64,000 nt of DNA from assembly GCA_951230915.1 (NCBI GenBank), contig OX579641.1, forward strand, positions 18,020,254 to 18,084,253, given 5' to 3'. Both the position numbers and the translations under genes were made by a program. How positions within the stretch are numbered: position 1 is the first letter of the stretch; every line of letters starts with the position of its first letter. The notes below the pieces were generated by a model. That model was given only the letters and a program-made list of their open reading frames with translations. It did not search any database and was not told the DNA's origin. This stretch comes from Antitrichia curtipendula. Lineage: Eukaryota > Streptophyta > Bryopsida > Hypnales > Leucodontaceae. Positions 21,601 through 34,860 of this stretch are shown in pieces.

Positions 21601-24600
21601 TTTGATTTGATTTGGAGTTCGATTCCTTCGCAAGGGGGAATGTCAGATGATTCCAACGAGACGGTTTTGACACCATGATAATGGACTATCAGTGCCAATT
21701 GGACGCAGCCATGCATTTGGCTTTTAAAACTATTAATAAAAGGTGTGTGGGAGTCCAGCAAGGTGCTGCTTTCGTGTGTCCTTGATAGGGAATTGAGGTA
21801 TACAGTAGTGATGGGGAATTTCATTAAAATTGCACCATTCCGCAACTTTGAGAGTTTTTACGGTTCAGAGGACGGTTTGAAATGTACAACTGTCCTAGAT
21901 GTCTCAAATCTATACCATTCTTAAATGTCTGAAATCTATATTTATCCTAGGTGGCAGTTTTATGGTTCAGATTGCGCAGTTTGAAATATAGTATGGTGCC
22001 ATATTTGAGCATGAAAAGAATTAATTGTTAGATTGACATCCAAATGGAATATGCTAATATTGAATCATCAATTCAATTTTTAGATATTTATGAAGATTCA
22101 AAATTGTTGTGAAGTTTTAAAGAAAAAGTGAAGAAAATTTAGATCAAATACAAAATATGATCAAAAATTTGGAAAATTTGAATGTGGTTGTAAATTATAG
22201 TTTAGAAAGTCATAATGTAAATTAAACTTGTGCATAATTCTATATTATGAAATGTAAATACAAGTTTTCAACTTTAATTTGCAATAAATATTCATATTAA
22301 GAACTTGTGAAGATTCATTTGAGATATCATTTTGGTAATTTTAATAAAAGAACCATTTTAAATACCAAAATGAAGTTTTAGAATCAAAAAGTTGGAAGTA
22401 TTGAAATACATGATACCAATATACAATTTATTTGAAACACACATGTACCATAATATGACTTGACCTTCAATTTTTATTAGTTAATTAATGTTAGAATCAA
22501 ATTTTAAGAAAAAGTTTGAAAAACAAATTGTGAAATTTGTGAAAAATGAGTAAGAGACTAAGAGCTATGTCAAAAACTTCACTAGTAAAGGGCTAGTCAT
22601 CAAAAACAAATAAATGAATCACTACCTTGAACAATCAACAATACAATTAAAATATGTTACACAAAGCTTACTTCTATGCATGAGTTTCTACTTTCATGAT
22701 CCTCTTAAATTTGAAAAGGTAAGAAATTTCATTCATTGCAAATATATGATGATTTCTAAAATAAGTATATGATTAAAAAACTGAAACCATCTTTAATCTA
22801 TATAAACTAGTGTGCCTTGAAATTCAATCTTTTTTTGCTATGAGTCGGAATGCCATGAAATAAAGCCCGTACATCCCTCCTCATTGAGGGCTTTCTGATG
22901 ATACCAAGCACGTGACCGGGGGATGCACGGTCGAGTGCACGGTCTAAGAGATCTTGTTGTAACAAACAAAACAAACATCTTATTTTAATGGTAGGGTATA
23001 AACAAACAAACTTTGAACAAAAAAAAAATTGTCATTGCAAAGATGAAGGCTAGGTCACACTATGCTACTGCAAACAAAATCACAATATAACTAACATAAC
23101 TTGAATTGAACTCAAAATTTGAATATCCATTAAAAAAGATGTACACACATTTTTTTATAAAAATCATCCGCTTTTGAATATGAAGTATGAACAAGATTTG
23201 TTTGACCACTAATAAGTCGGTAATTTGCTTCAATGATCATCTGAGATTAGAGACAACCATTTGAATGTCAATCCAAATAATTTTGCTTCACAATTAAAGT
23301 CTATCATGGTTAGTATTTAGAAATAAAGAGCAAATCTTATTCAAAATTCAATACCATCTTTACCTCCTTAAAGATCAATATCATCCTTACATAATTAATC
23401 CCCTAGTTAAATATTATTTCAAATTCAATTAGTCCTTTTAAATTATATAAAAAATTCAATTTTATATTTTTATTAGATCAAAATGTGTTTTTATCAATAT
23501 AAAAGGTCTCAATTAGATTCATGAAATAATGTGATTATTATAATTTTGCAACATAAAATGATTTTTTTGATAAATAAAATAAAGAAGTTCAAATAATTTG
23601 AAGATTCTTTTGAAGTTATTAGTAGGCATAATTAGAAATGGATAATAGAGTGATAATCAAAAAATTATTATTTTATATTTCATATCCTAAATATTCTTCA
23701 ATTCAAATTACTAGTTTCTAAGGTATATTTAGGCTTACTGGTAATATTTCAATATACACAATGTGTAGAAAAAATTATGAATGTTGATTTTTTCAAAGAA
23801 AATTAATAAAAATAAATAAAATTATTGTAAGTTTAAGTTTGTGTTGTACAAACAAAATATATATAATATAATATATAGGAATAATTTGAGATTCTTTATT
23901 GACATGAAATCTATAATAAAAAAATAATAGTTTAAGTTTATGTTTTCTTGACCTTAAAAAGATGGCATAGTTATGGCTTTAATATGCATTAGAACTTCAA
24001 TATTATTCCCTTAAGTTCTTGCTTAAGTTTGTACAAATGATTTGGTAGTATATATTAGTGAAACTCTTATATTTATTCTTCAAAGATTGTTATTATAAGT
24101 ATTCTACAAGGCAAGATAAGATCAAGTTTGTTTGTTATTCTTAAAATTATTGTTTGATTTTCAAGAGAAAGAAAAGATACCAAATGTATTTGGAAAAATC
24201 AAATACAAAATGTATTTGGAATTTTTTTTTAATTTTCACCATATGTATAAGTTGTATATGCTATAGAACATTATAGTGTAAACCAAATTTCTATGCCTCT
24301 TATAGATATTTGGTTATTAGCACTGTACTTCAAATTATAACAATATATATATTTTTTAACAAATCTTAGAACTTTGAAGCTAGATATCTTCATTACATTT
24401 ATGTAATATAGCTTACTTTCAATCATTTTCTTAACCAGTATTGAAAAGTACAAAAAATTTCAAATAAACTTGACAAAAGACTATTAATTCAAGAAATGAA
24501 TTTATGTGAATGACAAACCAACCAAATTCTTATAATATAGAATAATTTACCTTTCTATCACATAAAAATAATTTTGACTATTGTAGGTTAATTCCTCTAT

Positions 24601-25580
24601 ATATTTTAGTACGTTTTGTGCCATTCATTAGAATTATAAGTTACAATTATTAACAATTTTTTTGGAATAAATCCAATTTTTCAACAATTAAAAAATAAAT
24701 TTGAATGTTTTATAGGACAACAAATTAAATAGCTTAAACTTTTTTCAAGCTTGAATCATGTGAAATTAGAAAATTATTGCAATTTTTCTAGTAAAGGATG
24801 TAAAATCAAATATTCTACACTTTTGTAGGCTTTACAAGTTATAAAATCTAAAATTGAGGCACAAAAATACACAACCTCTTTTAATATAATATTTTTTTCA
24901 CTAATAGTTTTCTCTGTCCGGAAATATTTATGTTTTGTCAAAAATGTACTATTTGGTATCATTTGATTGAACAATATATAAAATAACCAATTTTTAGATT
25001 TCATTTGGTAAGGTTAAGTACCAAATATACTACTAAGATATGTGAAATGATGATAGATTAATATTTTAGCTAATGAATACATTTACTTTAAATATTAAAC
25101 AAACAATAATTGAAAGTGCTATTATACAAACACTATGAACGGAAGGAAAATAGAACAATAATTTTTAGTTTATCGAAAACAATAAACTACACTATGAATG
25201 GCTTTTGAACATTGGATTGCTTTTCATATAAGGACCTACCCAAACTCCCTCACATTTAGCTTTAATTTGTGGAAGAACCCTCTTTTCTCTTAGTTGAAAA
25301 TGATTGAGGTCAAATTTTTGTATGTCAAAAAAATCATTTGAAGGTTCAAGATGGTTACTAAAGTTGATAATGCCCTTCATAGACATCAATGATCAAAACA
25401 ATTGCCATTCAATTACATGAGACCACAAGTGAAGGATTTAGGATTGCCTTCATTAAATGCATTTCCACTTTCACAACAAGCACAATAGGAGTTGTCACAC
25501 CTTTTTGCGAGAATGAAACTTCTATGAAGAGAATGGGAAGGTATATGGAGTGAAAAGAGGAGTCAATAGGAGCCCTTCTT
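21601..25580. other. Very AT-rich intergenic DNA, no gene recognised
   Basis: About 4 kb of A/T-dominated sequence without a coding frame above chance. A short GC-richer island at about 22860-22960 has no ORF. A pair of ends at about 24905 (CTCTGTCCGGAAATATTT) and 25135 may mark an old Stowaway-like copy, but they are too diverged to call. Confidence 0.6.
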
Positions 25581-25587
25581 CATGAAG

Positions 25588-25836
25588 AAGATATGACACC
25601 CATTTTGTGTCTTGTAGAAAATGAGAATGGAGAGTGAGATTCAAAATCCTAAAAACTTCCCAAATCTCATTCTCTACAAGTCACAAAATGGGTGTCATAC
25701 CTTCTTCATGCCTTATATGACACCCATTTGGTGTCTTTTAGAGAATGAGAATGAAGTTTTTGCACATGAAGTTTTTAGGATTTGGGATGTGATATCATCC
25801 CAAATCCTAAAAACTTCACGTGCAAAACTTCTTCAC
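25588..25836. repeat. Nested hairpin cluster upstream of the CysRS gene
   Basis: Arms 25748-25789 and 25796-25836 are near-perfect reverse complements around a GATATC centre, including AAGTTTTTAGGATTTGGG. Just before them, GACACCCATTTTGTGTC (about 25598) and TCACAAAATGGGTGTCAT (about 25680) form a second inverted pair, and a third related piece follows at about 25720. The whole is a foldback or two nested foldbacks about 600 bp upstream of the CysRS start. Confidence 0.75.
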
Positions 25837-26432
25837 ACCCATTCTTCACCACCAAAGGAAAAAAAAAAAAAAATTTTAATCTTCACAGAAAGGCCCCCGC
25901 AAATCAAGGAGAGAGTGCCACGTCCTTATTTCCCAAAGATTGAGAATGGGGAGTGACAACCCCTAATGATTGAAATGGCGTGAGCTGCTGGAGTTCTTCT
26001 TGCACAACATCTAGCCCTAAATCTTGATTACCATAACCATAACCCTCTAGGTAATGTCCTTCTAAAACAAGCGTCCCCCCACTATACTTGCGGCACCGGA
26101 AGTCAACCCCCCGCCATCCTCCGTCTCTCCCGCAATCCAATTCCATCGCAGCTTGACACAATCCGCACCTCTCCACCATCTCACCAACGTTAGATTTATC
26201 ATTTTTTTTCTTCCTCTCACGGCTGCTACCAACTCAACAACCCCTTGCACTAACTTCTCAACACTTCTTTAAGCTTAACTTAGTTTCGATTTCGAGTTGC
26301 AGTCTTTTATGTCGCTATCGTACAGCACGTCGGCCACGTTACCTCTTCGCGCTCTCATGTACGCGACGGAGCTCGGTTTGTATGTGAAGTGAAGTGTGGC
26401 GTGGGAGGATTATTGGAGAAGAAGCGCACGCG
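25837..26432. promoter_or_regulatory. Promoter and 5' leader region of the CysRS gene
   Basis: Composition shifts from AT-rich to balanced here and no other gene lies between the hairpin cluster and the CysRS ATG. No unambiguous TATA box or transcription start could be picked out. A TTAG-GGTTTAGGG-like telobox motif occurs downstream at 26634-26648, inside intron 1; such motifs are common near plant translation genes. Confidence 0.35.
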
Positions 26433-29400
26433 ATGGCGCCTACCGTGGATGGTGGGGAGAGAGGCAGTCGGGGAAAAGGATTGATGGTCAACAACTCGTT
26501 GAGCAAGGAGAAGGTGCCGTTCGTGACGAAGGACGGATCCAGGAATGGTGAGTGGAGATTTTGTGGTTTCGGGGAAGGCGTGATTGCGGGAGGTTTGTTT
26601 TGATTGCTTTCGGAGTGGCGGGAGTGCGGAGATTAGGGTTTAGGGTTTAAAATGGTGAACGTGTGTGGTTGTTCTGTGGCAGTGACGTGGTATATTTGCG
26701 GGCCGACTGTGTACGACTCGTCTCATGTGGGACACGCGAGGAATTATGTCACGTTTGATATTATTCGACGGATTCTTGAGGTATTGTTTTTTCGCGGATT
26801 TGATGATTTTGAAGGGCTTTTTTTTTGGTGAAGTGGTAGTCGGGATAGAGCGGATCGTTTTACTTAAGTGCACTGTAATGGCAGGATTATTTTCACTACA
26901 GAGTGAAATATGTTATGAATGTCACGGATGTGGATGACAAGATCATTAACCGTGCGAGGAGAAACCATCTGATGGATCAGTACCGCGAGGTTGCAACTGA
27001 TTTGAATAAGGTGCGTCAGTTTGGAACGTTTTTTTTTTTTTTTTTTGTCAACTGCCTTGTTTGTGGTGACGTCGTTCGCTCTGTGTGGTGTTGTGACGGA
27101 GTTTGATGTGGCCTCAGGTGACGGAAGACTTGGACGGTGCTATGGAGGAGGAGATTGTCAAGCAGCAGAAAAAGGTTATTTCCTTCTGCCACTGAGAATC
27201 CAGAGTTACGTTTTTAAAGATCTAGCGAATCCGAATAGGTTATTGTGGCGTAGACTGTTTACCCTAGCTCAGGGATAATTGGACCTTCATCTTAGATTCG
27301 TCCCTTAATGGTTCGGTGTTACTGTTGTGGACGCTATGACATGGCTTATTAATCGTTTATGTCTATTGAGTATGTTACAGATCTCTGATACGAAGGAAGA
27401 GCTGGCCAAAGCCACATCATCCAGACAAAAAGACGACTTAACAGATGTAAGGGACTAGGGGTTTATTGTCTCTAGTTCATCAGTAGTGTTTAGTGCATTG
27501 TCTAAGATTTCTTCCTCAATTTCAGTGATGAGACGGGGGAAATATTTTCTTCAGTCTTGTGACGCAACGCATATCAGTTTTGGTTACGTGAAACTGTTAC
27601 CTGTGGATGTAACAGAGAGTGAAGCAGGAGGAGTTGAAAGTCAATAAAATCATGGAGGCAAGGGATTCGATGCACGGTCTTAAAGAAGAAGCTGCGAAAT
27701 TAGGTGGAAAGGAGGGAGTTGACTTGCTCTTGGGAGGTAGTGCGGCTGATAGTTTGGCATCTAAATTGGATGCTAAACTTGGGGCAACAGTAACGGATCA
27801 TGCTATTTACAAGAGGCACACTCTCAAGTATTATTCTTACTCATGGTTTTGAGGTTTGTAATTTTTTTACCGCATTTTTGTCCAATTCTTGATTCAGATG
27901 CAAAGGATGTGACTCCTGTATTCTTACATCACTGACGAGAATGCACAATTGTGGCATTTCAGCTCTCTATTACCATGAATATCTAATTTTATGATTTGCA
28001 GGTATGAAAATGAGTTCTGGAATGACATGACAAGCTTGGGATGCGGGTATCCCGATGTACTTGTGAGAGTGACTGAGTAAGTACCTTCTGTTCAGTGATT
28101 TTTGTAGTCCCGCAGGCTTCTGAGAAGCTTTGCACATAGTGTGTAGACACATGTCGTTCTGTTTTGTAAATATCTGAGGTTTTATGTTGACATATGAACA
28201 TCTTGAACATGCTCCTTCCTCTGTTCAGTCCTCGTCAGACATTCTAGGTCTATCATAAACATGTAATCTTGTGTCTGCAAAACTACATCTGGCTCTACCT
28301 GCGGGCATCAATTATTATCGACTGCGAGATGCAAAAGATCACTGAATTTTTTATCTCTCTCTTTGGCAGGTATATGGATAAAATTATTGAATATGTGCAA
28401 ACCATTTTGGCACACAACTATGCTTATGTGGCGAATGGGAGCGTTTATTTTGATACTAAAGCTTTCAAGTATTTTATTCTACTTCACCTGGATTTATTGG
28501 AACCTCAGTGAAGTGATGGCTTCTTGGATTAGGTGAAAATGTAATCGATGTCAATAACAGAGTTGGTGTTGCTGAGGGTTGTATGCTTGTGTCGTCGGTT
28601 GACGCAAAATTCTTTGTATGAAGGACAGAGGAAAGATATCATTCTGACCTCTTTTCTATTCCAGAGAAGGAGGCCACCAGTATGGAAAGTTGAACCCGGC
28701 TGCTGTAGGCAGCTCATTATTGGCTTCTGAGAGTGAGTCGAACTTTGAGACTTCTGAAAAAAGAACCAGCTGCGATTTTGCCTTGTGGAAGGTTAGTGCT
28801 TTACTAAATGATGTGAGGTCAAATTGAAAGCTTGTTGAGGTGAAACTATTGGGTTTGCTAAAGACGTAAGAATGTAACAGACATGATTTAGTTGAAAATC
28901 ACAAGTAGTCAGTAACCTACATGTGCAATAAATGAAATTGATAAGGTGATGATTCAGCATCTTGTGGTTGACTGGAATTCAAATGCTCTGCAGGTTTGAT
29001 TTGGACTGACTCAACCTGTTGAATGGTCCTCTTAAAATCCTGTGATTTGGTTCACCTAGTGGTATATACATCTTTTTAAATTTCCTATCCTTTGTGCCAT
29101 TTTAAAATCCTAAAAATTAAATGCTAGTGTTAGCGATGCAATCTTCAGTTCTCATTTGTACGCAATAATTTTATATTTGTATGGTGCAGAAGAGTAAGCC
29201 TGGGGAACCTGCATGGGAGTCCCCTTGGGGCATGGGGCGCCCGGGTTGGCACATTGAGTGCTCAGCAATGGCTAGTGATATACTGGGTGATAGCATGGAC
29301 ATTCATTCTGGAGGACAGTGAGTGACTTTTCTTCGACTTTCTGCTATATGCTTAAGTTCCTAAAATACCGATTCATTTCAGAAATCAGCTTCCGCCTTTC

Positions 29401-32400
29401 ATTCGCACAATTTATCATAGTTAGTGAACCGACTTGCCCTGGTAATTGGTTATCATGCCATGGATCTTTGTCAAGACTATCCATTGGCATCTTGTCACGA
29501 TTTTGGCCACCTTATATTTAATGTCCATATTGCTTGGTTTTTATGTAGCGACTTGCAGTTTCCACATCATGACAATGAGCTCGCTCAAGCTGAGGCGTAT
29601 TTCCACTGCCATGAAGTACGTTTTCTCCCCCCTGATTTTAAGTACAAATGAATGTGTGCCTGTCTTTACATCTTATGGAATGGCTTGTGCTTTTAAGTAT
29701 CTAATTTGTATATTTCTGAATTTTACGGTGGATCAAGGAACGTTATTAGTTGCCTTTTTCTTAGCTTATGATTCTCTCTGCTCAGTCGCATGTCAGTTGT
29801 TTCCTTTAATTTTGATTTAAGCCATATATTTGATGAGGCTATATTTCTGGGTCACCGAACCTTTGGCTTGGAGTAGCATTTTACGGAGTTGTTTATTCGC
29901 TTTCTTGGTTTGATGAGTGCAGTGGGTCAGATATTTCTTTCATTCTGGGCATCTGTCCATTGATGGCCTTAAGATGTCGAAGTCATTGAAGAACTTCATA
30001 ACAATCAAAGAGGTAAGGATTCTTTTCTGTTCTTGATTGTGTCTTATGCCTGGCAGCTTTACCTTTATTGATCTTGACACCTATGTACTTGACTGACTTT
30101 GCATATTAAAGTTCGGCGAAGTGAGATACTCTCAGAGAGTCGATATGAAACTTGGGTTTGATTGGATGATGTGTTTTTGAGAGCAGGCATTGACCAAGTA
30201 TACAGCAAGGCAGCTGCGTATGCTTTTTGTTATTCAGAGTTGGGACAAGGTAATCATTGTTGCTGAGTATGTGTCCACGTTATTAAATGAAGATACTTGT
30301 CTCAATTGCTTCCTGATTATGAGATTTGACATTACGGTATTTCTGCAATGTCTAAAGTATAAAAGTCTCAACCAGCAGGTGGATGGATGCTGAATTTTAT
30401 CGTGTTTTCTTTTCCAGTCAATCAATTTCAGCACAACTGTTGTGAATGAGGCTCTTGGGAAGGAAAAGCAGTTCAAGAACTTCTTTGCCAATGTAGAGTC
30501 TTACTTGAGGCAGCCTGTACGTAAATTCCCTGGCTCTTATGCATCATTTGTAATAAACATTTTCAGTCTATGCCAACTATCTTGAAAACATGTGAGCTGC
30601 AAGCTTCTATTCTTCAGCTATTGGATCTCGTTCAGATGTGGACAACTTGCATCTTCTATTCGGTCCGCTATAAACGACAGCCACGGTGTGCGTATGTTTC
30701 ATAAGCATCTGGTCGCTCTTTTGAAATCTGTCTCGATGTCCCTTAGGGACTTGTTAGTGATGATCTGTGGATTTCTGACAATACTCAACTCTATGGCAGC
30801 CTATGGAAGGCAATCAAAGGCCAGGGGGCGATGAGAAGCAATTGTTTAACAGGGTCGACCAGGCCGAAGATCAGGTGATATTTTAACCTTGAACCTTGTA
30901 CAGTTCTATCAGCTCACTTACTTTCAATCTCCCTGTATGAAAATTTCTAGTTTGATCCTATTCATTGGACGCTCCTATTCATTGACTACCATTTGTGGAG
31001 ATTTGAGAACGTCTATTTTCAGGGTTGCATCCCAAATGCGCTAACTACCTTTCATTATTTTAGGTGCGCGAACGTCTAGAAGACAACTTCGACACTGCAG
31101 GTGCTGTTGCAGAATTGCTTTCTTTGGTCAGAGACGTGCACTCCTACATAGATAAGTGCAAGTCGGTAAGTGAATGATATCTTCTTCTGTGCGTTATTAT
31201 TAATTTTATGTGTACCTGTGATGTCACTCCACCTTGACTAGTCATGGGTGGGGAAGATTTGATTTGGAATTTCATGCTGTCTTTTGAAGCTTTACGAAAT
31301 TTATGATAAGGGTATTTGAAATTTGGGCTTCTGTCCAATTCTTTGCCTGCAGGCAAATGCAAAACCGCAATCTTTGCTCTTGAAGAACGCAGCAGTTTTT
31401 GTGACCAAGATCCTCACTGTATTCGGTAAGTTCTACCTTAATGGATTGACGACTATGTTCGCAAACATAAAATCATTCTGGAAAGTCAGCTAAGGTTACT
31501 TAACTGGCATTTAGAAAGTTGAATTTGACTACTAACATTTTGTCAGGTCAGAAACATGTTTCTGCTCGAAAGTGTGTGTTTTTCGTACTTAATGCGTCAG
31601 CATTTCTGCTTTATACGTACTGTAGGTTATCAATTGCTGTTATTGGTACGTCTTGATACTTTGGTCGGAACGGTTTTGAAGGGTGCAGAAATTACTGTCT
31701 CTTTTTCTGAAATCGATTGTTGGGCTTTGACTGACTGACCAGTGGACGGATGTTGCCAGGTTTATCTGATGCGAGAAACAACGAAATTGGCTTTGGCAGT
31801 ACTACGAGTCAAGCTGGCTCAACTGGAAACCTTACAACTACCGTTGTACGTATTCTAACACTGACCCTTTACACACTGTCGAAAACCTATTTCGTTATGA
31901 GGATTTTCCGTGCATGCTTTCTGGCCACTTCTCTTTTGTTAGACAATGAGTGCAGTGTATTTGTTGGGTTGGGTTGGGTTAGGATACTTCTTAATGCAAT
32001 TACTAAATGCGTTGTGTTTTTGAAAATATACAGGCTCCGTATGTAGATGGATGGGTGTCACTGCGTGACAAAGTCAGAATTGCAGTCAAGAGTGGTGCTT
32101 CTCAGGTATTGTGCATTCTCCTTTGAACTCACTGGATGGAGCTTTTGCTATTTCTTGTAGTAAATACAAACTTCCGCTTAAATATATGCGATATTATCAA
32201 ATTAGAGGAACTTTTGCACGAAGCTTTAGTATTTTCTCCAATCTATCGAGTCAGACTTCATTGTAGTCACTAGGAGTTGCTTTTCAGAGTCCATGACAAT
32301 TTGCTCTTATGGTTACCAGGGAAAATTAATGGAGCTAACAGATAGAGATCGTGACGAAAACATGGTTGATGCTGGAGTGTGTGTTGTGGATGAGGGTAAC

Positions 32401-33217
32401 ACGTCTACGTGGAGATTAGACGATCCCTCAATTTTACAACGAGAACGTGATGAACGGAGACTAAAGGTCAAGGAGGAAAAATTGCGCGTCTTACGGCAGA
32501 AGAGGCTACAGAAGGTTTTGTTTGTTACGCACAATATCTTATAGATGCCAATCTTGATATTTAAGTTAGATTTCTAATGTTTTCTAATGGTTGTTTTTAA
32601 GGGTTAATTTTCATGGAGACCTTTGGCACTCACTTCCCACATGCTCTTAATATATAGTGGTCGTTTCCACAATAGCTTTTTTTATTACTGATCTTTGGAG
32701 AGAGCCTTCCCTTTTTAATAGATTTCTTCTACTTTGGAACAGGCAAATTTGCTTGAGAAACATGAAGCGGCATCCATATCACCGAAAGAAGTCTTCAAGG
32801 GCAAAGACGAGTTCAAAGATTTTGCATTTGATGAGCGTGGTGTGCCCACTCACGACAAGGAGGGTAACGAACTGACGAAGAGCGCTAAAAAGGTGTGTTA
32901 GCTGTTTCTGTGGGCTCTGGATTCATGTTTTTTGTATCATTCATTAGTTTCACTGCTATCACTGTCTCTGTTGGGCTAGGTTACAGAGGTAGTTTTTATA
33001 GAGCATTTTGTCATCGACTGGCTTCACAACACACTGGTATACTTACGAACTGGATGCCATTGCTGTGCAGAAAGTGGAGGCAGGTTACAAGAAGGCTGCG
33101 GCTGATCATCAGAAATTCAAAGACAGCTTGGCGAAAGATCCACATTTTTTACAAAACATGCAGATTGAGTTGCAGGAGATAGACTCACAGATATTGCAAT
33201 TAGAACAAAATAGATAA
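26433..33217 (+). CDS. Cysteinyl-tRNA synthetase, cytosolic long eukaryotic type, 22 exons
   Basis: Exons: 26433-26547, 26683-26780, 26885-27010, 27118-27174, 27381-27446, 27616-27827, 28002-28076, 28370-28468, 28665-28791, 29190-29317, 29549-29615, 29923-30012, 30187-30249, 30418-30516, 30800-30874, 31064-31165, 31353-31425, 31760-31845, 32034-32105, 32320-32514, 32743-32892, 33071-33217. All junctions are GT-AG and in phase; 773 residues. The class I signature HVGHARN is at 53-59 after [10 protein letters not shown], and KMSKS is at 407-411. Zinc ligands C44, C349, H374 and E378 have the same 25- and 4-residue spacing as in bacterial CysRS. An insertion of about 100 charged residues follows the HIGH-half, as in animal and fungal cytosolic enzymes, and a long Lys/Glu-rich C-terminal tail follows the anticodon-binding region. 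No targeting peptide is evident, so it should act in the cytosol, charging tRNA-Cys. Intron 3 holds a 17-T run. Identification is secure; individual small exons less so. Confidence 0.93.
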
Positions 33218-33753
33218 TATTCATGAGGAATCGGGTACTGACAGTCGGTCTCTCTTAGCCATATTGATGCATAACTTAGTGTGTAACCACTATGTGTTCA
33301 GATCATACTCATCTTCTTGTCTGTCTGGTTTATATTAGACAGTTACCCATTCTTTGGTATATTACTCCCATGTATTTGTGGATGGACAGTAATGGACGAT
33401 TTCATAATTGCTGGTAATTACCAGTTTTGTACGGGTGTGGGATATTTCTGTAGGGAAATTCCAGGTTGTGGTTCATTTGAGATATCCAATTGATGTTCTC
33501 CACCTCTCTAAATGTTGGTGAGACCTTGCCCATTCCGTTTCAACACCCTGTATTGTAATTTAATTTTTCTCAAAACTTGTCCAACTAAGAAAATGTGGGA
33601 ATTGAAGTAGGCCTTAATCTCCAAAAATTTGTTTGTGATTTGAAGCTCGCAATCAAAAGTTATAAACAATGTTCATAGAGAAGGTTAAGTGTGAAGTTGT
33701 GTAAAATCCTTGTTTATACAGTAGTTGCTTCCAATAGGGGGGTAGGGTTGATA
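33218..33753. other. 3' flank of the CysRS gene
   Basis: Short unique region of mixed composition, probably containing the 3' untranslated region; no other gene seen before the next mobile element. Confidence 0.5.
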
Positions 33754-34176
33754 TATGGTAGAACCATCCATAGTCAATCACTTAAGCAATTTCATACATG
33801 TTCTAGAGCAATATAAGATAATGTAAATTTATTGCCCCAAGCGTTGTCAATGATGGGCATTGTCATTTTTTAATGATTTTTTGTCTTAAATTCAAATTAC
33901 TATGAATTTTGAAAGTCAAAAATTGACCACTATCCATACCCAATATATAGAGTCTTCCAATTCTAATCATTCTATAACCATTTTTTCACTCACTGCTTCC
34001 TATTTTCTTGCTCACTGTATTAAGACATGTGTCATGATATTATAGTGTCAACCTTGCAAAGGAGAAAAAATCACATTCCAAACTTTGGTTGGAACCTATT
34101 CTAGCCTTGGTTGGAAATAGTTGTACCCTACAAGTTGGGTACTGATGCCTAGGTGGTAATTGGTGGTTCTACCATA
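33754..34176 (-). mobile_element. MITE-A copy 3, inverted
   Basis: Ends TATGGTAGAACCATCCAT and, reversed, TATGGTAGAACCACCAAT. The interior is the reverse complement of copies 1 and 2 (for example ACATTCCAAACTTTGGTTGG and CCCAATATATAGAG). About 423 bp, noncoding. Confidence 0.8.
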
Positions 34177-34272
34177 CTCAAAAATATGAGTTTGTCTTTA
34201 AAGCAAGGTGAGCTAAACATAGAGCCCTCTAAGTTTAAACAAACCCTTGTTTTTGTATGGCCTTCCTTTCTC

Positions 34273-34520
34273 CATTACAAAAAATATGAGGCCTCCGGAA
34301 GGCCGTTAAGCCTGGACCCCGTAGTGATACTACGGAGTTTTTTTTCAAAAAAAAAAATTCAGAAACTGAAATTCTGACGTGGTCGAAGTTCCACGCCAGC
34401 GCTGACGTCAGTGCCACATCAGCGTGACGTCACTTTTCAATTTTTTTTTCCGTAATATCACCCGCGGGTCCCGAAAATCAGCACTCATGGCCTTGTTGAG
34501 GCCTCATATTTTTTGTAATG
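34273..34520. mobile_element. Mutator-like MITE with 11-bp target duplication
   Basis: A perfect 23-bp inverted terminal repeat beginning CATTACAAAAAATATGAGG spans 34273-34295 and 34498-34520. The flanks CTTCCTTTCTC (34262-34272) and CTTCTTTTCTC (34521-34531) form an 11-bp direct repeat with one mismatch. Target size points to the Mutator superfamily. The 248-bp interior is unusually GC-rich for this window and contains GACGTCA and TGACGT motifs. Confidence 0.75.
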
Positions 34521-34644
34521 CTTCTTTTCTCTTGTATGGCCTTTGTTGCTTCTAGAGCAAACTTAGGATTTCAATCAAATTAATTTTGAAGCCTACTAAT
34601 GCTTATTCTAGAAAGCATTTGAGTTTTAATCCTTAACCTATAAA

Positions 34645-34860
34645 CAATGCGAAGGATGTTTTTTGGTTGATGAATGGCAAAGAATCTCTTTATGTAAGAC
34701 AGAAGTGCAACTCTTCATCTTCCAAATTTTGTGTGGAAAGGGAAGATCTTCTACAATAGTTTATCTTCCAGTGAGTACTTTTTCATTTTTTTAAGTCAAC
34801 AATTCACATGGTACCCAAACATATGATTTCCACAATGATCGGCTCGTCGTTTAAAGGCTA
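34645..34860 (+). repeat. Family X repeat, right-arm copy
   Basis: Shares AAAGAATCTCT, AAGTGCAACT, CCAAATTTTGTGTG, CTTTTTCATTTT and CAACAATTCACAT, in order, with the right arm of the palindrome at 62541-62970. Confidence 0.65.

Noticed and set aside
24898..25147. Possible further Stowaway-like copy (CTCTGTCCGGAAA / TTCCTTCCGTTCAT ends)
   Set aside because: Ends too diverged and no clear TA duplication.
25904..26250. Minus-strand frames upstream of CysRS
   Set aside because: Glycine/arginine-rich GC-driven frames with no splice or domain support, within the probable CysRS promoter.
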